Part shown: positions 1 through 7,091 of the stretch, in pieces
How positions within the stretch are numbered: the stretch's first letter is position 1
Layout of the letters: each line of letters starts with the position of its first letter
From: UBA917 sp964435085
GTDB lineage: Bacteria > Patescibacteriota > Patescibacteriia > Patescibacteriales > Patescibacteriaceae
Assembly (NCBI GenBank): GCA_964435085.1
Contig: CAYSXQ010000008.1
Location: forward strand, 1 to 35,151
Direction of reading: 5' to 3'
Length of the DNA stretch: 35,151 nucleotides
Translations under genes and position numbers: made by a program
Notes under the pieces: generated by a model
The model's database searches: none
Seen by the model: the letters and a program-made list of their open reading frames with translations, nothing else
Told to the model about the DNA's origin: nothing

Positions 1-54
1 AACCTGAGCGTTGATGATAGCTTCTTGAGCTTTGTGAGTAAATTTATCAAACAT
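1..54 (-). CDS. Clp ATPase (ClpB/ClpC type), N-terminal fragment
   Basis: Only the first 18 codons are in the window; the gene runs off the left edge on the minus strand. They read MFDKFTHKAQEAIINAQV, which matches the start of the Clp N domain (family pattern M-x-x-x-F-T-x-x-A-x-x-x-x-x-x-A-Q). Clp AAA+ unfoldases with this domain either disaggregate proteins (ClpB) or feed ClpP (ClpC); 18 residues cannot separate the two. A CIRCE operator lies 74 bases upstream, which fits a heat-shock gene controlled by HrcA. No Shine-Dalgarno sequence is visible before the ATG. Confidence 0.75.
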   Translation of the reverse strand, partial: MFDKFTHKAQEAIINAQV

Positions 55-61
55 AGTTTTA

Positions 62-97
62 TAAGTAAAAAATTAAAAGTCAAAAGTAAAAAGAGGT
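62..97. repeat. Family A repeat, degenerate half-copy
   Basis: An A-rich tract built of the GTAAAAAG-type words that make up family A elsewhere in the window (2325-2387, 14561-14633, 17347-17378, 17761-17792). It lies in the leader of the Clp gene, beside the start codon. Low sequence complexity makes this copy the least certain of the set. Confidence 0.4.
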
Positions 98-127
98 GAT
101 CTGTCCCATTAAAATATAATGAAACAA

Positions 128-154
128 TTAGCAGTCATTGACTAAGAGTGCTAA
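128..154. promoter_or_regulatory. CIRCE operator (HrcA binding site)
   Basis: TTAGCAGTC, nine spacer bases, then GAGTGCTAA. The arms are those of the CIRCE element (TTAGCACTC-N9-GAGTGCTAA) with one mismatch in the left arm. It lies upstream of the minus-strand Clp gene, with a TATATT-like -10 candidate at 113-118, so HrcA bound here would block transcription initiation. Confidence 0.85.
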
Positions 155-195
155 ATAAATATACAAATTTTCGCAAAAGCTGTCAAGTCTAGCTT

Positions 196-235
196 AAAAA
201 TAAAAAGACCCATTATCATTTGTTGATAATGGGTC
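196..235 (-). terminator. Intrinsic terminator of the lipoprotein gene
   Basis: A perfect 12-bp stem (207-218 with 224-235) with a 5-base loop. On the minus strand it is followed by a T-rich run. It lies just past the stop codon of the lipoprotein gene and separates it from the CIRCE-controlled Clp unit. Confidence 0.9.
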
Positions 236-240
236 ATTGT

Positions 241-1056
241 TTAGTTATTAGCCAGCGAACTTTGGTATATTTTACCAGTGATACTAAAGCTAACTTTTAT
301 TTTAGCTAGATCTTGATCTCTAATGAAGTCAGGCGTTCTTCCGATAGGCACTCTTGCAGTCATCTCAGCGTAGTGATAATCAAGTCCAGGCTTTAAACCA
401 TAATTTTGAGCACTACGAATGCCAAGCACGGCATGATTTATTTTTGGATCATCAGTTGGGAGCATTAACAATGCTGTCCCAAATCCCAGCTCTCTAAATA
501 CTGGCATAGCTGCTATACTTTTATCTAAGCAAATAGCGGCTCCATAAAATAATACTTGAAAGTGTGTCCGGTAAGCTCGAATGGCGTATATGTTTATGAA
601 GTAGCCTACAGCCTCTGCCTCTTCAGCGTCATTTCCTAGAGACTGAAAAAAGCTAACCGTCAGCTCAACTAATTGATTGGCACTGAAGCCTTGCTGCTTG
701 GCAATTTCTTTCAATTGTCGAGCTAACTCAATCACAGAGGTGTCACCATCCAAAGTTTCAAGATAAGCGCTGTAGTCATTCTCGACTATCACCTTGTAAA
801 GCGAGTAGTCTTTTTTAGCTTTTTCATAATCTAAATTTAGCTGCGGATCTAAATGCAGAACTACAGCAAAATTTTGACCATTGTATTCCCAAACAAACCT
901 TTTAGACTTAATAGAATCCTTAACTGCTAACATTTCTTCATTGTCGGTAGTGACAATGGGTCTGTGTAGATGATCATAACGATTAACTGCCGTACCGCAA
1001 GCGCTAAACGCAACTATTAACAAAACTGCCGACAAAACAAGCATTGCTGCCTTCAT
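241..1056 (-). CDS. Transglutaminase-like lipoprotein
   Basis: 271 aa. Residues 1-20 form a lipoprotein signal ending in FSAC with Cys20 as the probable lipidation site, so the protein should be anchored on the outer face of the membrane. The C-terminal half resembles the transglutaminase-like fold: Cys176 in ICLDKS at the start of a helix followed by a 'ELGFGTALL' strand, then His208 in NHAVLGI, then Glu231 in YHYAEMT. This Cys-His-acid order is that of transglutaminase-like cysteine peptidases; the acid is Glu, as in the variants I recall with a YYYxET motif. The region between (about 30-165) is helical and unassigned. The gene has a consensus promoter, an AGGAG site five bases before ATG and its own terminator, so it is a single-gene unit. 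The function is inferred from motifs only; substrate unknown. Confidence 0.6.
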   Translation of the reverse strand: MKAAMLVLSAVLLIVAFSACGTAVNRYDHLHRPIVTTDNEEMLAVKDSIKSKRFVWEYNGQNFAVVLHLDPQLNLDYEKAKKDYSLYKVIVENDYSAYLETLDGDTSVIELARQLKEIAKQQGFSANQLVELTVSFFQSLGNDAEEAEAVGYFINIYAIRAYRTHFQVLFYGAAICLDKSIAAMPVFRELGFGTALLMLPTDDPKINHAVLGIRSAQNYGLKPGLDYHYAEMTARVPIGRTPDFIRDQDLAKIKVSFSITGKIYQSSLANN

Positions 1057-1103
1057 AAGTACTCCTATATATAAATGTCAAAAAACACTGATTAATGATT
1101 ATA

Positions 1104-1132
1104 ATTATAGCATATTTAAGAGATATTGTCAA
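1104..1132 (-). promoter_or_regulatory. Consensus sigma-70 promoter of the lipoprotein gene
   Basis: On the minus strand, TTGACA (1127-1132), 17-base spacer, TATAAT (1104-1109), preceded by TGC as in extended -10 promoters. Predicted start near 1097 gives a leader of about 41 bases with AGGAG at 1062-1066. Confidence 0.9.
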
Positions 1133-1136
1133 GCAA

Positions 1137-1165
1137 TTGAAATTTAGCCTTTTATTTGCTATGCT
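1137..1165 (+). promoter_or_regulatory. Promoter giving a leaderless mRNA for the WecG/TagA-Nudix gene
   Basis: TTGAAA (1137-1142), 17-base spacer, TATGCT (1160-1165) with TGC in the extended -10 position. The -10 ends six bases before the ATG at 1172, so transcription should start at or next to the start codon. It is divergent from, and overlaps, the promoter of the lipoprotein gene. Confidence 0.8.
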
Positions 1166-1171
1166 AGGCGC

Positions 1172-2338
1172 ATGAATACAGCTAAGCTTACAATTCTCCA
1201 AGTTCCTCTAGATAATCTCTCTAGCGACGAATTAAAGGCTAAAATTGACCAATATTTAGCCAGCTCGGAACCACGACAAATAGTTACGGTCAATCCGGAG
1301 TTCTTACTCGAATCACGAAGTAATGAACCTTTTCGTCAAGTCCTCCTAAAAGCCGACTTATCTCTAGCTGATGGCTTTGGCTTGCAGATCGCTGCCCTAG
1401 TCAAAGGTCACTATCTAGCTCGTCATACTGGCGCCGACCTCAGTAAATACTTATTTGCCTTAGCGGCCAAAGAGCAGCACCGCGTCGCCATCATCAATTG
1501 GACTCACAGTCTCTCTAGCTCCGAGGAAATAACTAAAGTCTTAGAGAAACTCTACCCTAAGCTAGTTTTTAAAATCATTAAAGCTGAAAGGGGAGAGGCC
1601 TTTCTAGACCTCAGCACTCTACTGGAGTTTCAAGCTGATATCATCCTCTCTACACTAGGTGCACCATTTCAAGACCAATTGCTAGCCGAACTTCTACCAC
1701 AGACCGCCATCAAACTAGGTGTTGGCATTGGTGGTAGCCTAGATTACTTAACCGGCAAAGCCGAACGGGCACCGCTATTATTACGTAAACTTGGCTTTGA
1801 ATGGCTCTGGCGCTTAGCTATTAATCCTCAAGCTCGCTGGCAACGCATCTTTGCGGCTGTCTGTAAATTTCCTTTTTATTTCATTCTCGACGATCTTATT
1901 CATCCTTTTCTCTACCGCCCCAATGTCGTCGGCTTTATTTATCGAGACAATGAAGTTCTAATCGTTAATAGTGCCAAAGAAAACCGTGACTTCTGGAAAC
2001 TACCTCAAGGCGGTGTCGAAGCAGGCGAAAATCTAGCCTCAGCTATCGAGCGCGAAATGTACGAAGAATTAAAACTTAAGAATTACCAAATCACTAAGAT
2101 CTATCCGCGACTCTTCAGATACCGTTGGCCAAGCGGCTACAGTATCCGTGGCTACAAAGGTCAAAGTCAAAGTCTGTGCCTACTTAGCTACAAGGGAACC
2201 AAAGACGGCATCACTCTCGACTACGAAAATCGTGACTACAAGTGGGTTAAGATCGACGAGCTCATTGACCAAGTTGACCCGGTCTTCGAAAAAGCCTACA
2301 CTTTATTTGTTGACAAATACAGACAAAGTCAAAAGTAA
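1172..2338 (+). CDS. WecG/TagA-family glycosyltransferase fused to a Nudix hydrolase
   Basis: 388 aa in one frame. Residues 1 to about 235 are a WecG/TagA/CpsF (GT26) glycosyltransferase: TVNPEFL near 39-45, LADGFG at 65-70 with the conserved Asp67, TGADL at 86-90, and the late block GVGIGGSLDYLTGK followed by ERAP and FEWLWRL. Such enzymes add an N-acetylhexosamine to a lipid-linked sugar during envelope polymer synthesis. Residues about 250-388 are a Nudix hydrolase with a complete box at 280-302 (Gx5Ex7REMYEE); the FWKLPQGGVEAGE context is like RppH-type enzymes. Nudix hydrolases cleave nucleoside diphosphates linked to another group. The fusion could couple donor-nucleotide turnover to transfer, or be incidental. 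The last three codons and the stop lie in a family A repeat. Confidence 0.88.
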   Translation: MNTAKLTILQVPLDNLSSDELKAKIDQYLASSEPRQIVTVNPEFLLESRSNEPFRQVLLKADLSLADGFGLQIAALVKGHYLARHTGADLSKYLFALAAKEQHRVAIINWTHSLSSSEEITKVLEKLYPKLVFKIIKAERGEAFLDLSTLLEFQADIILSTLGAPFQDQLLAELLPQTAIKLGVGIGGSLDYLTGKAERAPLLLRKLGFEWLWRLAINPQARWQRIFAAVCKFPFYFILDDLIHPFLYRPNVVGFIYRDNEVLIVNSAKENRDFWKLPQGGVEAGENLASAIEREMYEELKLKNYQITKIYPRLFRYRWPSGYSIRGYKGQSQSLCLLSYKGTKDGITLDYENRDYKWVKIDELIDQVDPVFEKAYTLFVDKYRQSQK

Positions 2339-2387
2339 AAAGATCGAAACTACTATCTTTTTACTTTTTCCTTTTAACTTTTTACTT
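2325..2387. repeat. Family A palindromic repeat, ORF-less copy
   Basis: Two A/T-rich arms in inverted orientation (GTAAAAAGA on the left, TCTTTTTAC on the right) around a centre of about 12 bases beginning TCGAAA. It is close to identical to 14561-14633 over its right half, and its arms match the inverted repeats around the four-helix-bundle gene at 17347-17792. It begins inside the coding end of the Nudix fusion and contains that gene's stop codon. The palindrome with its T-rich right arm may also act as a terminator. Confidence 0.75.
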
Positions 2388-2432
2388 ATATCTCATTAAT
2401 CATCTTAGATTCTAAAATTTATCCCAAACTCT

Positions 2433-3875
2433 ATGAATAAAATCCGCCTCCGTCTAGCTCCATCTCCAACAGGCTTCTTACACATCGGCAATCTCCGCAC
2501 CGCTCTTTTCGGCTACCTACTTGCCAAATCTCTGAAAGGTGATTTCATCCTGCGCATTGAAGACACTGACGAAAAGCGTGAGGTTGCAGGCGCCGTCGAC
2601 AGTTTAATTAAAATCCTTGATTGGATTGGCCTTAACTTTGACGAAGGTCCACACAAAGGTGGCGACTATGGTCCCTACATCCAAAGTGAGCGCAAAGATA
2701 TCTATAATAAACTAGCCACTGAACTTTTAGAAAAAGACGGTGCCTACCATTGTTTTTGTTCCAGTGAAGATCTAACTAAGATGCGCGAAGAACAACAAGC
2801 AGCTAAATTGCCGCCACGCTATGATCGTCGTTGTCGCAATCTAAGCAAAGACGAAGTCGCAGCTAAGATCAGCTCTGGGGCATCATTCATCATTCGTCAA
2901 AAGCTTCCTCTAAGCGGCGAGATCATCGTCCATGACGAACTCCGCGGCGACATCAGCTTTCAGTGCAGCGATCTTGAAGATCACGCACTTATCAAATCTA
3001 ATGGCGTGCCAACTTATCAATTCGCTAGCGTAGTTGATGATCACTTGATGGGGATCTCCCACGTCACTCGCGGTGACGAATGGCTACCAAGCTTCCCGAA
3101 GAACATTTTGCTCTACCAAGCCTTCGGCTGGACCCCACCACTCTTCATCCACTTGCCATTAATTCTCAATAAGACTGGCGGCAAACTCAGCAAGCGCCAA
3201 GGCGACGTCTTCGTCGAGCAGTACAAAGACCGAGGCTATCTACCCGAAGCGCTGATTAACTTCTGCGCCTTACTTGGCTGGCACCCTAAGCACGACAAAG
3301 AAGTGCTAAGCCTCTCTGAGCTCGAACAAGAATTCTCCATCGACGGCATGGGTTCAAGCCCAGCTATCTTTGACGAAGACAAGCTCGACTACTACAACGG
3401 CCTCTACATCCGCCAGAAATCCGATGCCGAACTTCTGTCTTTACTGAAACTACACCTAGACAATATCGAAGCAGAGGATGATTATCTACTAAAAATAATT
3501 CCTACCATCAAAGATCGTTTAAAAAATCTTAACGACTTTACCGAGCTCAGTGCATTCTACTTCTCCAAAGATCTGGCCTACGAAGCCAGCCTCTTGATCT
3601 GGAAAGGTCTAAGCACTGAACAAATCAAAAATAATCTAAGCGAACTACTAGCCCAATTAGAATTAATTCCTGAATCAGATTGGCAAGCAAGTCAACTCGA
3701 AGAAAAAATTATCACTTGGCTCAAGACCAGCGACCAGAAACTAGGCGACTACCTCTGGCCCCTCCGCGTCGCTCTTACTGGCCAAAAAGCCAGTCCCGGA
3801 CCATTTGAGGTAGCGAGCGTCATTGGTCAAAAAGAAAGCCTAAAGAGAATTACAAGCGCTCTAACTAATTTATAA
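2433..3875 (+). CDS. gltX: Glutamyl-tRNA synthetase
   Basis: 480 aa, the usual length for bacterial GluRS. It charges tRNA(Glu), and in bacteria lacking GlnRS also tRNA(Gln); this window cannot decide which. The class I signatures are present: APSPTGFLHIGN (HIGH-type motif at 17-20) and KLSKR (KMSKS-type motif at 251-255). 'RGDEWLPSFPKNILLYQAFGW' follows the family pattern between them, and the C-terminal helical anticodon-binding region is full length. It lies 94 bases after the Nudix fusion with repeat DNA between. No Shine-Dalgarno sequence precedes ATG. The next gene starts 27 bases later, so the two are probably co-transcribed. Confidence 0.97.
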   Translation: MNKIRLRLAPSPTGFLHIGNLRTALFGYLLAKSLKGDFILRIEDTDEKREVAGAVDSLIKILDWIGLNFDEGPHKGGDYGPYIQSERKDIYNKLATELLEKDGAYHCFCSSEDLTKMREEQQAAKLPPRYDRRCRNLSKDEVAAKISSGASFIIRQKLPLSGEIIVHDELRGDISFQCSDLEDHALIKSNGVPTYQFASVVDDHLMGISHVTRGDEWLPSFPKNILLYQAFGWTPPLFIHLPLILNKTGGKLSKRQGDVFVEQYKDRGYLPEALINFCALLGWHPKHDKEVLSLSELEQEFSIDGMGSSPAIFDEDKLDYYNGLYIRQKSDAELLSLLKLHLDNIEAEDDYLLKIIPTIKDRLKNLNDFTELSAFYFSKDLAYEASLLIWKGLSTEQIKNNLSELLAQLELIPESDWQASQLEEKIITWLKTSDQKLGDYLWPLRVALTGQKASPGPFEVASVIGQKESLKRITSALTNL

Positions 3876-3902
3876 TTAAAATTTATTATTAATATTAAGA
3901 CT

Positions 3903-4223
3903 ATGAATTATTTTCTCGAGGCCTTCAAAAAATACGCTGACTTCGATGGTCGCGCTAGTCGCAAAGAATTTTGGTTCTTCGTGCTCTTCAATATGATCAT
4001 CTGCTCAGCCATCCAAATCATTGCCGGTAGAAACAGCATGCTGCTGCAGCTTTACCAGCTCATTATCATTGTCCCGATCATCGCCTTAGCTATCCGCCGC
4101 ATGCATGATATTGGCAAACAGGGCTGGTTTATCCTTATTCCTATCTACAACATCATTCTCTACTGCAAAGCAGGCGACAGTCTCATCAACAAATACGGCA
4201 CTAAGCCACAGGAACTAAAATAA
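3903..4223 (+). CDS. DUF805 family membrane protein
   Basis: 106 aa. It has the DUF805 hallmarks: 'FDGRASRKEFW' near the N-terminus, two to three hydrophobic segments (about 27-42, 50-65 and 75-90), the loop 'RRMHDIGKQGWF', and a final 'NKYGTKP'. These are small inner-membrane proteins of unknown function. It lies 27 bases after gltX with no promoter seen between, and a strong terminator follows, so it probably ends the gltX unit. There is no Shine-Dalgarno site before ATG. Confidence 0.9.
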   Translation: MNYFLEAFKKYADFDGRASRKEFWFFVLFNMIICSAIQIIAGRNSMLLQLYQLIIIVPIIALAIRRMHDIGKQGWFILIPIYNIILYCKAGDSLINKYGTKPQELK

Positions 4224-4233
4224 AAAAGCTATA

Positions 4234-4269
4234 AAAAAGCCACCTCTGTTTTAATAGAGGTGGCTTTTT
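4234..4269 (+). terminator. Intrinsic terminator after the DUF805 gene
   Basis: A 9-bp GC-rich stem (4239-4247 with 4256-4264), an 8-base loop, then TTTTT. An A-tract on the left side would let it work in both directions. Confidence 0.92.
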
Positions 4270-4280
4270 AAAATAGACTT

Positions 4281-4304
4281 TCTATATTTCTATATTTCTA
4301 TATA
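4281..4304. repeat. Short tandem repeat (8 bp, three copies)
   Basis: TCTATATT is repeated twice, followed by a third copy with one change (TCTATATA). It fills the space between the terminator and the -10 box of the M23 peptidase gene, where a -35 box would be expected. Changes in copy number would alter promoter spacing. Confidence 0.7.
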
Positions 4305-4308
4305 TTTA

Positions 4309-4317
4309 TGATATAAT
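4309..4317 (+). promoter_or_regulatory. Extended -10 promoter, leaderless start of the M23 peptidase gene
   Basis: TGATATAAT: a perfect TATAAT at 4312-4317 with the extended TG. It ends six bases before ATG (4324), so the transcript should begin at the start codon. No good -35 box is seen in the tandem repeat upstream. Confidence 0.75.
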
Positions 4318-4323
4318 GAATTC

Positions 4324-5586
4324 ATGAAAAAACTCTTCCTCACTCTATCAATCTTAGCTCTAGTCACTGGCACCGTCTTTGCTCAGCGCCTCTATTGGGC
4401 TTGGGCTCAAGTCACCGAAGATCTCTCAAGCTATAATCTTGACGACAAGTCTAGTCAAGAAATAGAACAATTAAACAATGATATTTCTAGCAAAAAAAAC
4501 AGCATCGACGATTTGAAACGCAAACAAGAAGCTTACAAAGCAGCTATTCGCGCGAAGCAAAGCGAAAAAGCTGATCTAGAAAGTCAGCTAGCTATTTATG
4601 ATAATCGTCTAGCCGCTATTCGCGCCAATGCCGAGGATGTTAAATTGAATATCGAAAAAACCATGCTAGAGATCAAGCGTACTGATCTAGAAATAACTCT
4701 CAAGGAGCAGGCGATAGCCAAAGAACGCGAGCGTATTGGACTTGCTCTCAGTCTACTCTACAAAGAAGGCAACAAAACTGACCTTGAAATCCTTTTTTCT
4801 AATGATTCTCTCAGTGAATATATCAATCAACTCGAATATCTCAAAGACATTAATAGTAGCATCAAAGACAGCCTCATTAAGCTTAAGATAGCCAGTGAGC
4901 GCCTAGCTCAAGACAAGAAAGAGCTTGAAGTTAAAAAACTCAGCCTCCTGTCACTGGAAGAAGATCTGCTTAACAAGCAAGATATCTTAACTGGTGAAAT
5001 GGATAGTCGTGAGCTAGTCCTTGATCAAACCAAGGCCTCTGAAAGCGAATACCAACGCCTCCTCAACCAAGTTAAACGTGAACAAGACTTAGCTTCTGCT
5101 GACGTCGTCTATCTTGAAAAAACCATTCGTGACAAGCTGGCTAAGTCTAAAAAACTCGACGCTCTCAACGACAGTGTTACTGCCTTTGTCTGGCCAGTAC
5201 CAAGTAAGATCATCACTACCTATTTCCACGACCCTGACTATCCTTACCGCAATCTCTTTGAACATCCTGCTCTTGATATCAAAGCTAAGCAATCCACTCC
5301 TATCAAAGCTGCGGCAGCGGGCTACGTCGGTCGAGTCAAAAGCGATGGTAGTACTAGCTACGCTTACATCATGATCGTTCATGGTGACGACCTCGCCACC
5401 GTCTATGGTCACATCTCTAAGGCTCTAGTCAAAGAAGGGCAGTACATAAATCAAGGCGACACTATTGCGCTCTCCGGTGGCGCTCCTAACCAAACTGGCT
5501 CCGGTCCACTAACTACTGGCCCACATCTCCACTTCGAAGTTCGTCTGCGCGGGATTCCCGTTAATCCACTTAGCTATTTGCAATAA
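4324..5586 (+). CDS. Secreted coiled-coil M23 peptidase (EnvC/PcsB-like murein hydrolase or activator)
   Basis: 420 aa. Residues 1-20 are a signal peptide ending VFA. About 40-280 is a long charged coiled coil, as in EnvC, PcsB and other division hydrolase regulators. About 285-420 is an M23 (LytM) domain. The metal ligands of an active enzyme are present: HPALD (His314, Asp318) and HLHFEV (His401, His403), with YGH at 361-363. Unlike EnvC, which has lost its ligands, this protein should be able to cut peptidoglycan cross-links. The likely role is septal or cell-wall remodelling outside the membrane. The gene is a single unit with an apparent leaderless promoter and its own terminator. Confidence 0.93.
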   Translation: MKKLFLTLSILALVTGTVFAQRLYWAWAQVTEDLSSYNLDDKSSQEIEQLNNDISSKKNSIDDLKRKQEAYKAAIRAKQSEKADLESQLAIYDNRLAAIRANAEDVKLNIEKTMLEIKRTDLEITLKEQAIAKERERIGLALSLLYKEGNKTDLEILFSNDSLSEYINQLEYLKDINSSIKDSLIKLKIASERLAQDKKELEVKKLSLLSLEEDLLNKQDILTGEMDSRELVLDQTKASESEYQRLLNQVKREQDLASADVVYLEKTIRDKLAKSKKLDALNDSVTAFVWPVPSKIITTYFHDPDYPYRNLFEHPALDIKAKQSTPIKAAAAGYVGRVKSDGSTSYAYIMIVHGDDLATVYGHISKALVKEGQYINQGDTIALSGGAPNQTGSGPLTTGPHLHFEVRLRGIPVNPLSYLQ

Positions 5587-5610
5587 AGAGCCTTCAGGGG
5601 GCTCTTTTTT
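5586..5610 (+). terminator. Intrinsic terminator after the M23 peptidase gene
   Basis: GAGCC (5588-5592) pairs with GGCTC (5600-5604), extended by A-T pairs, then six T. It starts at the last base of the stop codon. Confidence 0.85.
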
Positions 5611-5617
5611 GTTTATA

Positions 5618-5646
5618 TTGACAAAACAGCATAATTATAGTAAAAT
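5618..5646 (+). promoter_or_regulatory. Promoter of the GtrA-like gene
   Basis: TTGACA (5618-5623), 17-base spacer, TAAAAT (5641-5646). The predicted start near 5653 rules out any translation start upstream of it and supports ATG at 5684. Confidence 0.85.
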
Positions 5647-5683
5647 AGGGGAGTTAAATATCAACAATCACAGTGGGGGAACA

Positions 5684-6097
5684 ATGCTCTTTAAGATCTT
5701 TAAATTCAGTGGCAGTATTTCTAGCGAACTAATTCGCTATTATTTCTGTGGTGCCGCAGCTACTCTTGTCGATATTGGCACGCTCTGGTGCCTTCATAGT
5801 TACTTTGTTCTGCATTATTTAGTCGCAGCTAGCTTAGCCTTTATTCTCGCTGTCCTAGTTTCTTATTTATTTACCGTTCAGCTGATTCTTAAGCATTATG
5901 CTAGACGCAAATTTGGCTCAGAATTAGCCTTATTTGCAGCCATCAATCTAATTAGCCTTACTATTAGCTTAAGCGTCATTGCTTGCTTCTCTGAGGCAAA
6001 TTTGCTCTATTCCAAGGCCCTAGCTATAGTTCTCAGCATAGCCTGGAACTTCCTTGCCAAGAAATTAGTTCTATTCAACAAATTAAAATCTAACTAA
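5684..6097 (+). CDS. GtrA-like membrane protein
   Basis: 137 aa from the ATG at 5684. The frame is open upstream to 5609, but that lies before the promoter, so I reject the longer start. Four hydrophobic segments (about 20-38, 44-64, 82-102, 108-125) and the opening 'IRYYFCGAAATLVDIGTLW' match the GtrA/DPMS family. These small four-helix proteins are thought to help move polyprenyl-linked sugars across the membrane or to work with a glycosyltransferase. No partner glycosyltransferase is adjacent; the polysaccharide genes are 8 kb or more away. GGGGGA three bases before ATG is at best a weak ribosome-binding site. The gene has its own promoter and terminator. Confidence 0.88.
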   Translation: MLFKIFKFSGSISSELIRYYFCGAAATLVDIGTLWCLHSYFVLHYLVAASLAFILAVLVSYLFTVQLILKHYARRKFGSELALFAAINLISLTISLSVIACFSEANLLYSKALAIVLSIAWNFLAKKLVLFNKLKSN

Positions 6098-6101
6098 AGC
6101 A

Positions 6102-6127
6102 AAAAACCGCTACAATTAGCGGTTTTT
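6102..6127 (+). terminator. Intrinsic terminator after the GtrA-like gene
   Basis: The stem AAAACCGCT (6103-6111) with AGCGGTTTT (6117-6125), a 5-base loop, followed by T residues. Confidence 0.92.
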
Positions 6128-6136
6128 TATTATATA

Positions 6137-6165
6137 TTGACATTTAGGCTATCTTATGCTATAAT
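6137..6165 (+). promoter_or_regulatory. Consensus promoter of the two-gene orphan operon
   Basis: TTGACA (6137-6142), 17-base spacer ending TGC, TATAAT (6160-6165): a perfect -35 and -10 with an extended TG. The predicted start is near 6172. Confidence 0.92.
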
Positions 6166-6208
6166 AACACAAGTAAATTACTGATCCTTAACAATTACGG
6201 AGTTTCTA

Positions 6209-6376
6209 ATGGAAGAATATCATCAGCTCATGAAGCAATTTTTGAGTAGCATAAGTCCTGATCGAGTAACTAATCCTTTCCAGAAAAGCAAAGCTCAATC
6301 AGAAAAGCCGGAGCCAAAAAATCCCTATAACAAAGATTTGAGTCCCTGCAGCTCACTAATCAATAAAATTGTTTAA
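6209..6376 (+). CDS. Small orphan protein (55 aa)
   Basis: An open frame from ATG at 6209 to TAA at 6374-6376: a 55-residue hydrophilic protein starting MEEYHQLMKQ and ending SSLINKIV, rich in Lys, Ser and Pro in the middle (SEKPEPKNPY), with a single Cys at 47. I recognise no family. Support for it being real: GGAG at 6199-6202 lies six bases before ATG; a perfect promoter is 44 bases upstream; and it fills the space between that promoter and the next gene, which starts 20 bases after its stop. There is no signal peptide or membrane segment. It is probably translated as the first gene of a two-gene operon with the 229-aa protein. Confidence 0.7.
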   Translation: MEEYHQLMKQFLSSISPDRVTNPFQKSKAQSEKPEPKNPYNKDLSPCSSLINKIV

Positions 6377-6396
6377 TCATTACTTAGGAGCGCCTA

Positions 6397-7086
6397 ATGG
6401 CAAAAGATTGGAATAAAAATAATAACAAGCCCAAAGCTGGTAAGTACGCACATAGCGGAATAATCAACAAGGTCTTTGAGAAAGCCTTTGACGAAGCCTT
6501 TCTAGAGCTCGAGGATTTAGCTAGCGATCAAATCAAGCTACAAGAAAAAATTGATAAGTCTTACAAAGACTCTCAAGACTTAGACAATTGCCTTTATTTA
6601 ATCCTCGAGAAGCAGCTCAGTACTATCACTAAGCTACATCTCAAAATTGGCATCAAAGAACTCAAGAGGATGAAAAAAGATTTCTACGCTGAATACTTCG
6701 CACTAGCAAACATTTGCCTTGATCTTCAAGTAGAGCTCAATAAGACCTATGAGATTATCAATAAAGTCGAACTCAAAAAAGATGCTCAAGGCAAGCCTGC
6801 ATTTCCCTATGTTAGTCAAGAAAGCATCAGCGCTGATCTCAAAAGCTTTTTACAGTCTTTCGGGACCAACTACAAAGAAGATTGGCAAAAAAACAATTCA
6901 ATACCAATCATTTCCCGGTATATCAATGCACTGTTCGAGCTAACCAATCAACAAGTCAGGCCCTTTTTAGTCGATACAAGTCTAGTAAAGCTCAACGCCT
7001 CATTGGACAAAATCCGAGCCTTGCTGCCAGACATCAAAGACATCGAAAGTAGGCTCCAATTACAATACGCAGTAAATAATAGCTAA
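6397..7086 (+). CDS. Orphan helical protein (229 aa)
   Basis: 229 aa, unrecognised. It is hydrophilic and almost entirely helical by composition, with a basic Asn/Lys-rich N-terminus (KNNNKPKAGK at 7-16), long charged stretches that could form coiled coils (about 35-130), and no Cys-rich or nucleotide-binding motif. No signal peptide or membrane segment is present, so it should be cytoplasmic. AGGAG at 6386-6390 lies six bases before ATG. It follows the 55-aa gene by 20 bases under the same consensus promoter and ends at a strong terminator, so the two form a self-contained cassette. No function is proposed. Confidence 0.85.
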   Translation: MAKDWNKNNNKPKAGKYAHSGIINKVFEKAFDEAFLELEDLASDQIKLQEKIDKSYKDSQDLDNCLYLILEKQLSTITKLHLKIGIKELKRMKKDFYAEYFALANICLDLQVELNKTYEIINKVELKKDAQGKPAFPYVSQESISADLKSFLQSFGTNYKEDWQKNNSIPIISRYINALFELTNQQVRPFLVDTSLVKLNASLDKIRALLPDIKDIESRLQLQYAVNNS

Positions 7087-7091
7087 CAACC

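Noticed and set aside
5609..5683. A longer start for the GtrA-like gene at 5609
   Set aside because: The start lies in the upstream terminator and before the TTGACA-N17-TAAAAT promoter (5618-5646); the ATG at 5684 gives a protein beginning like the family.
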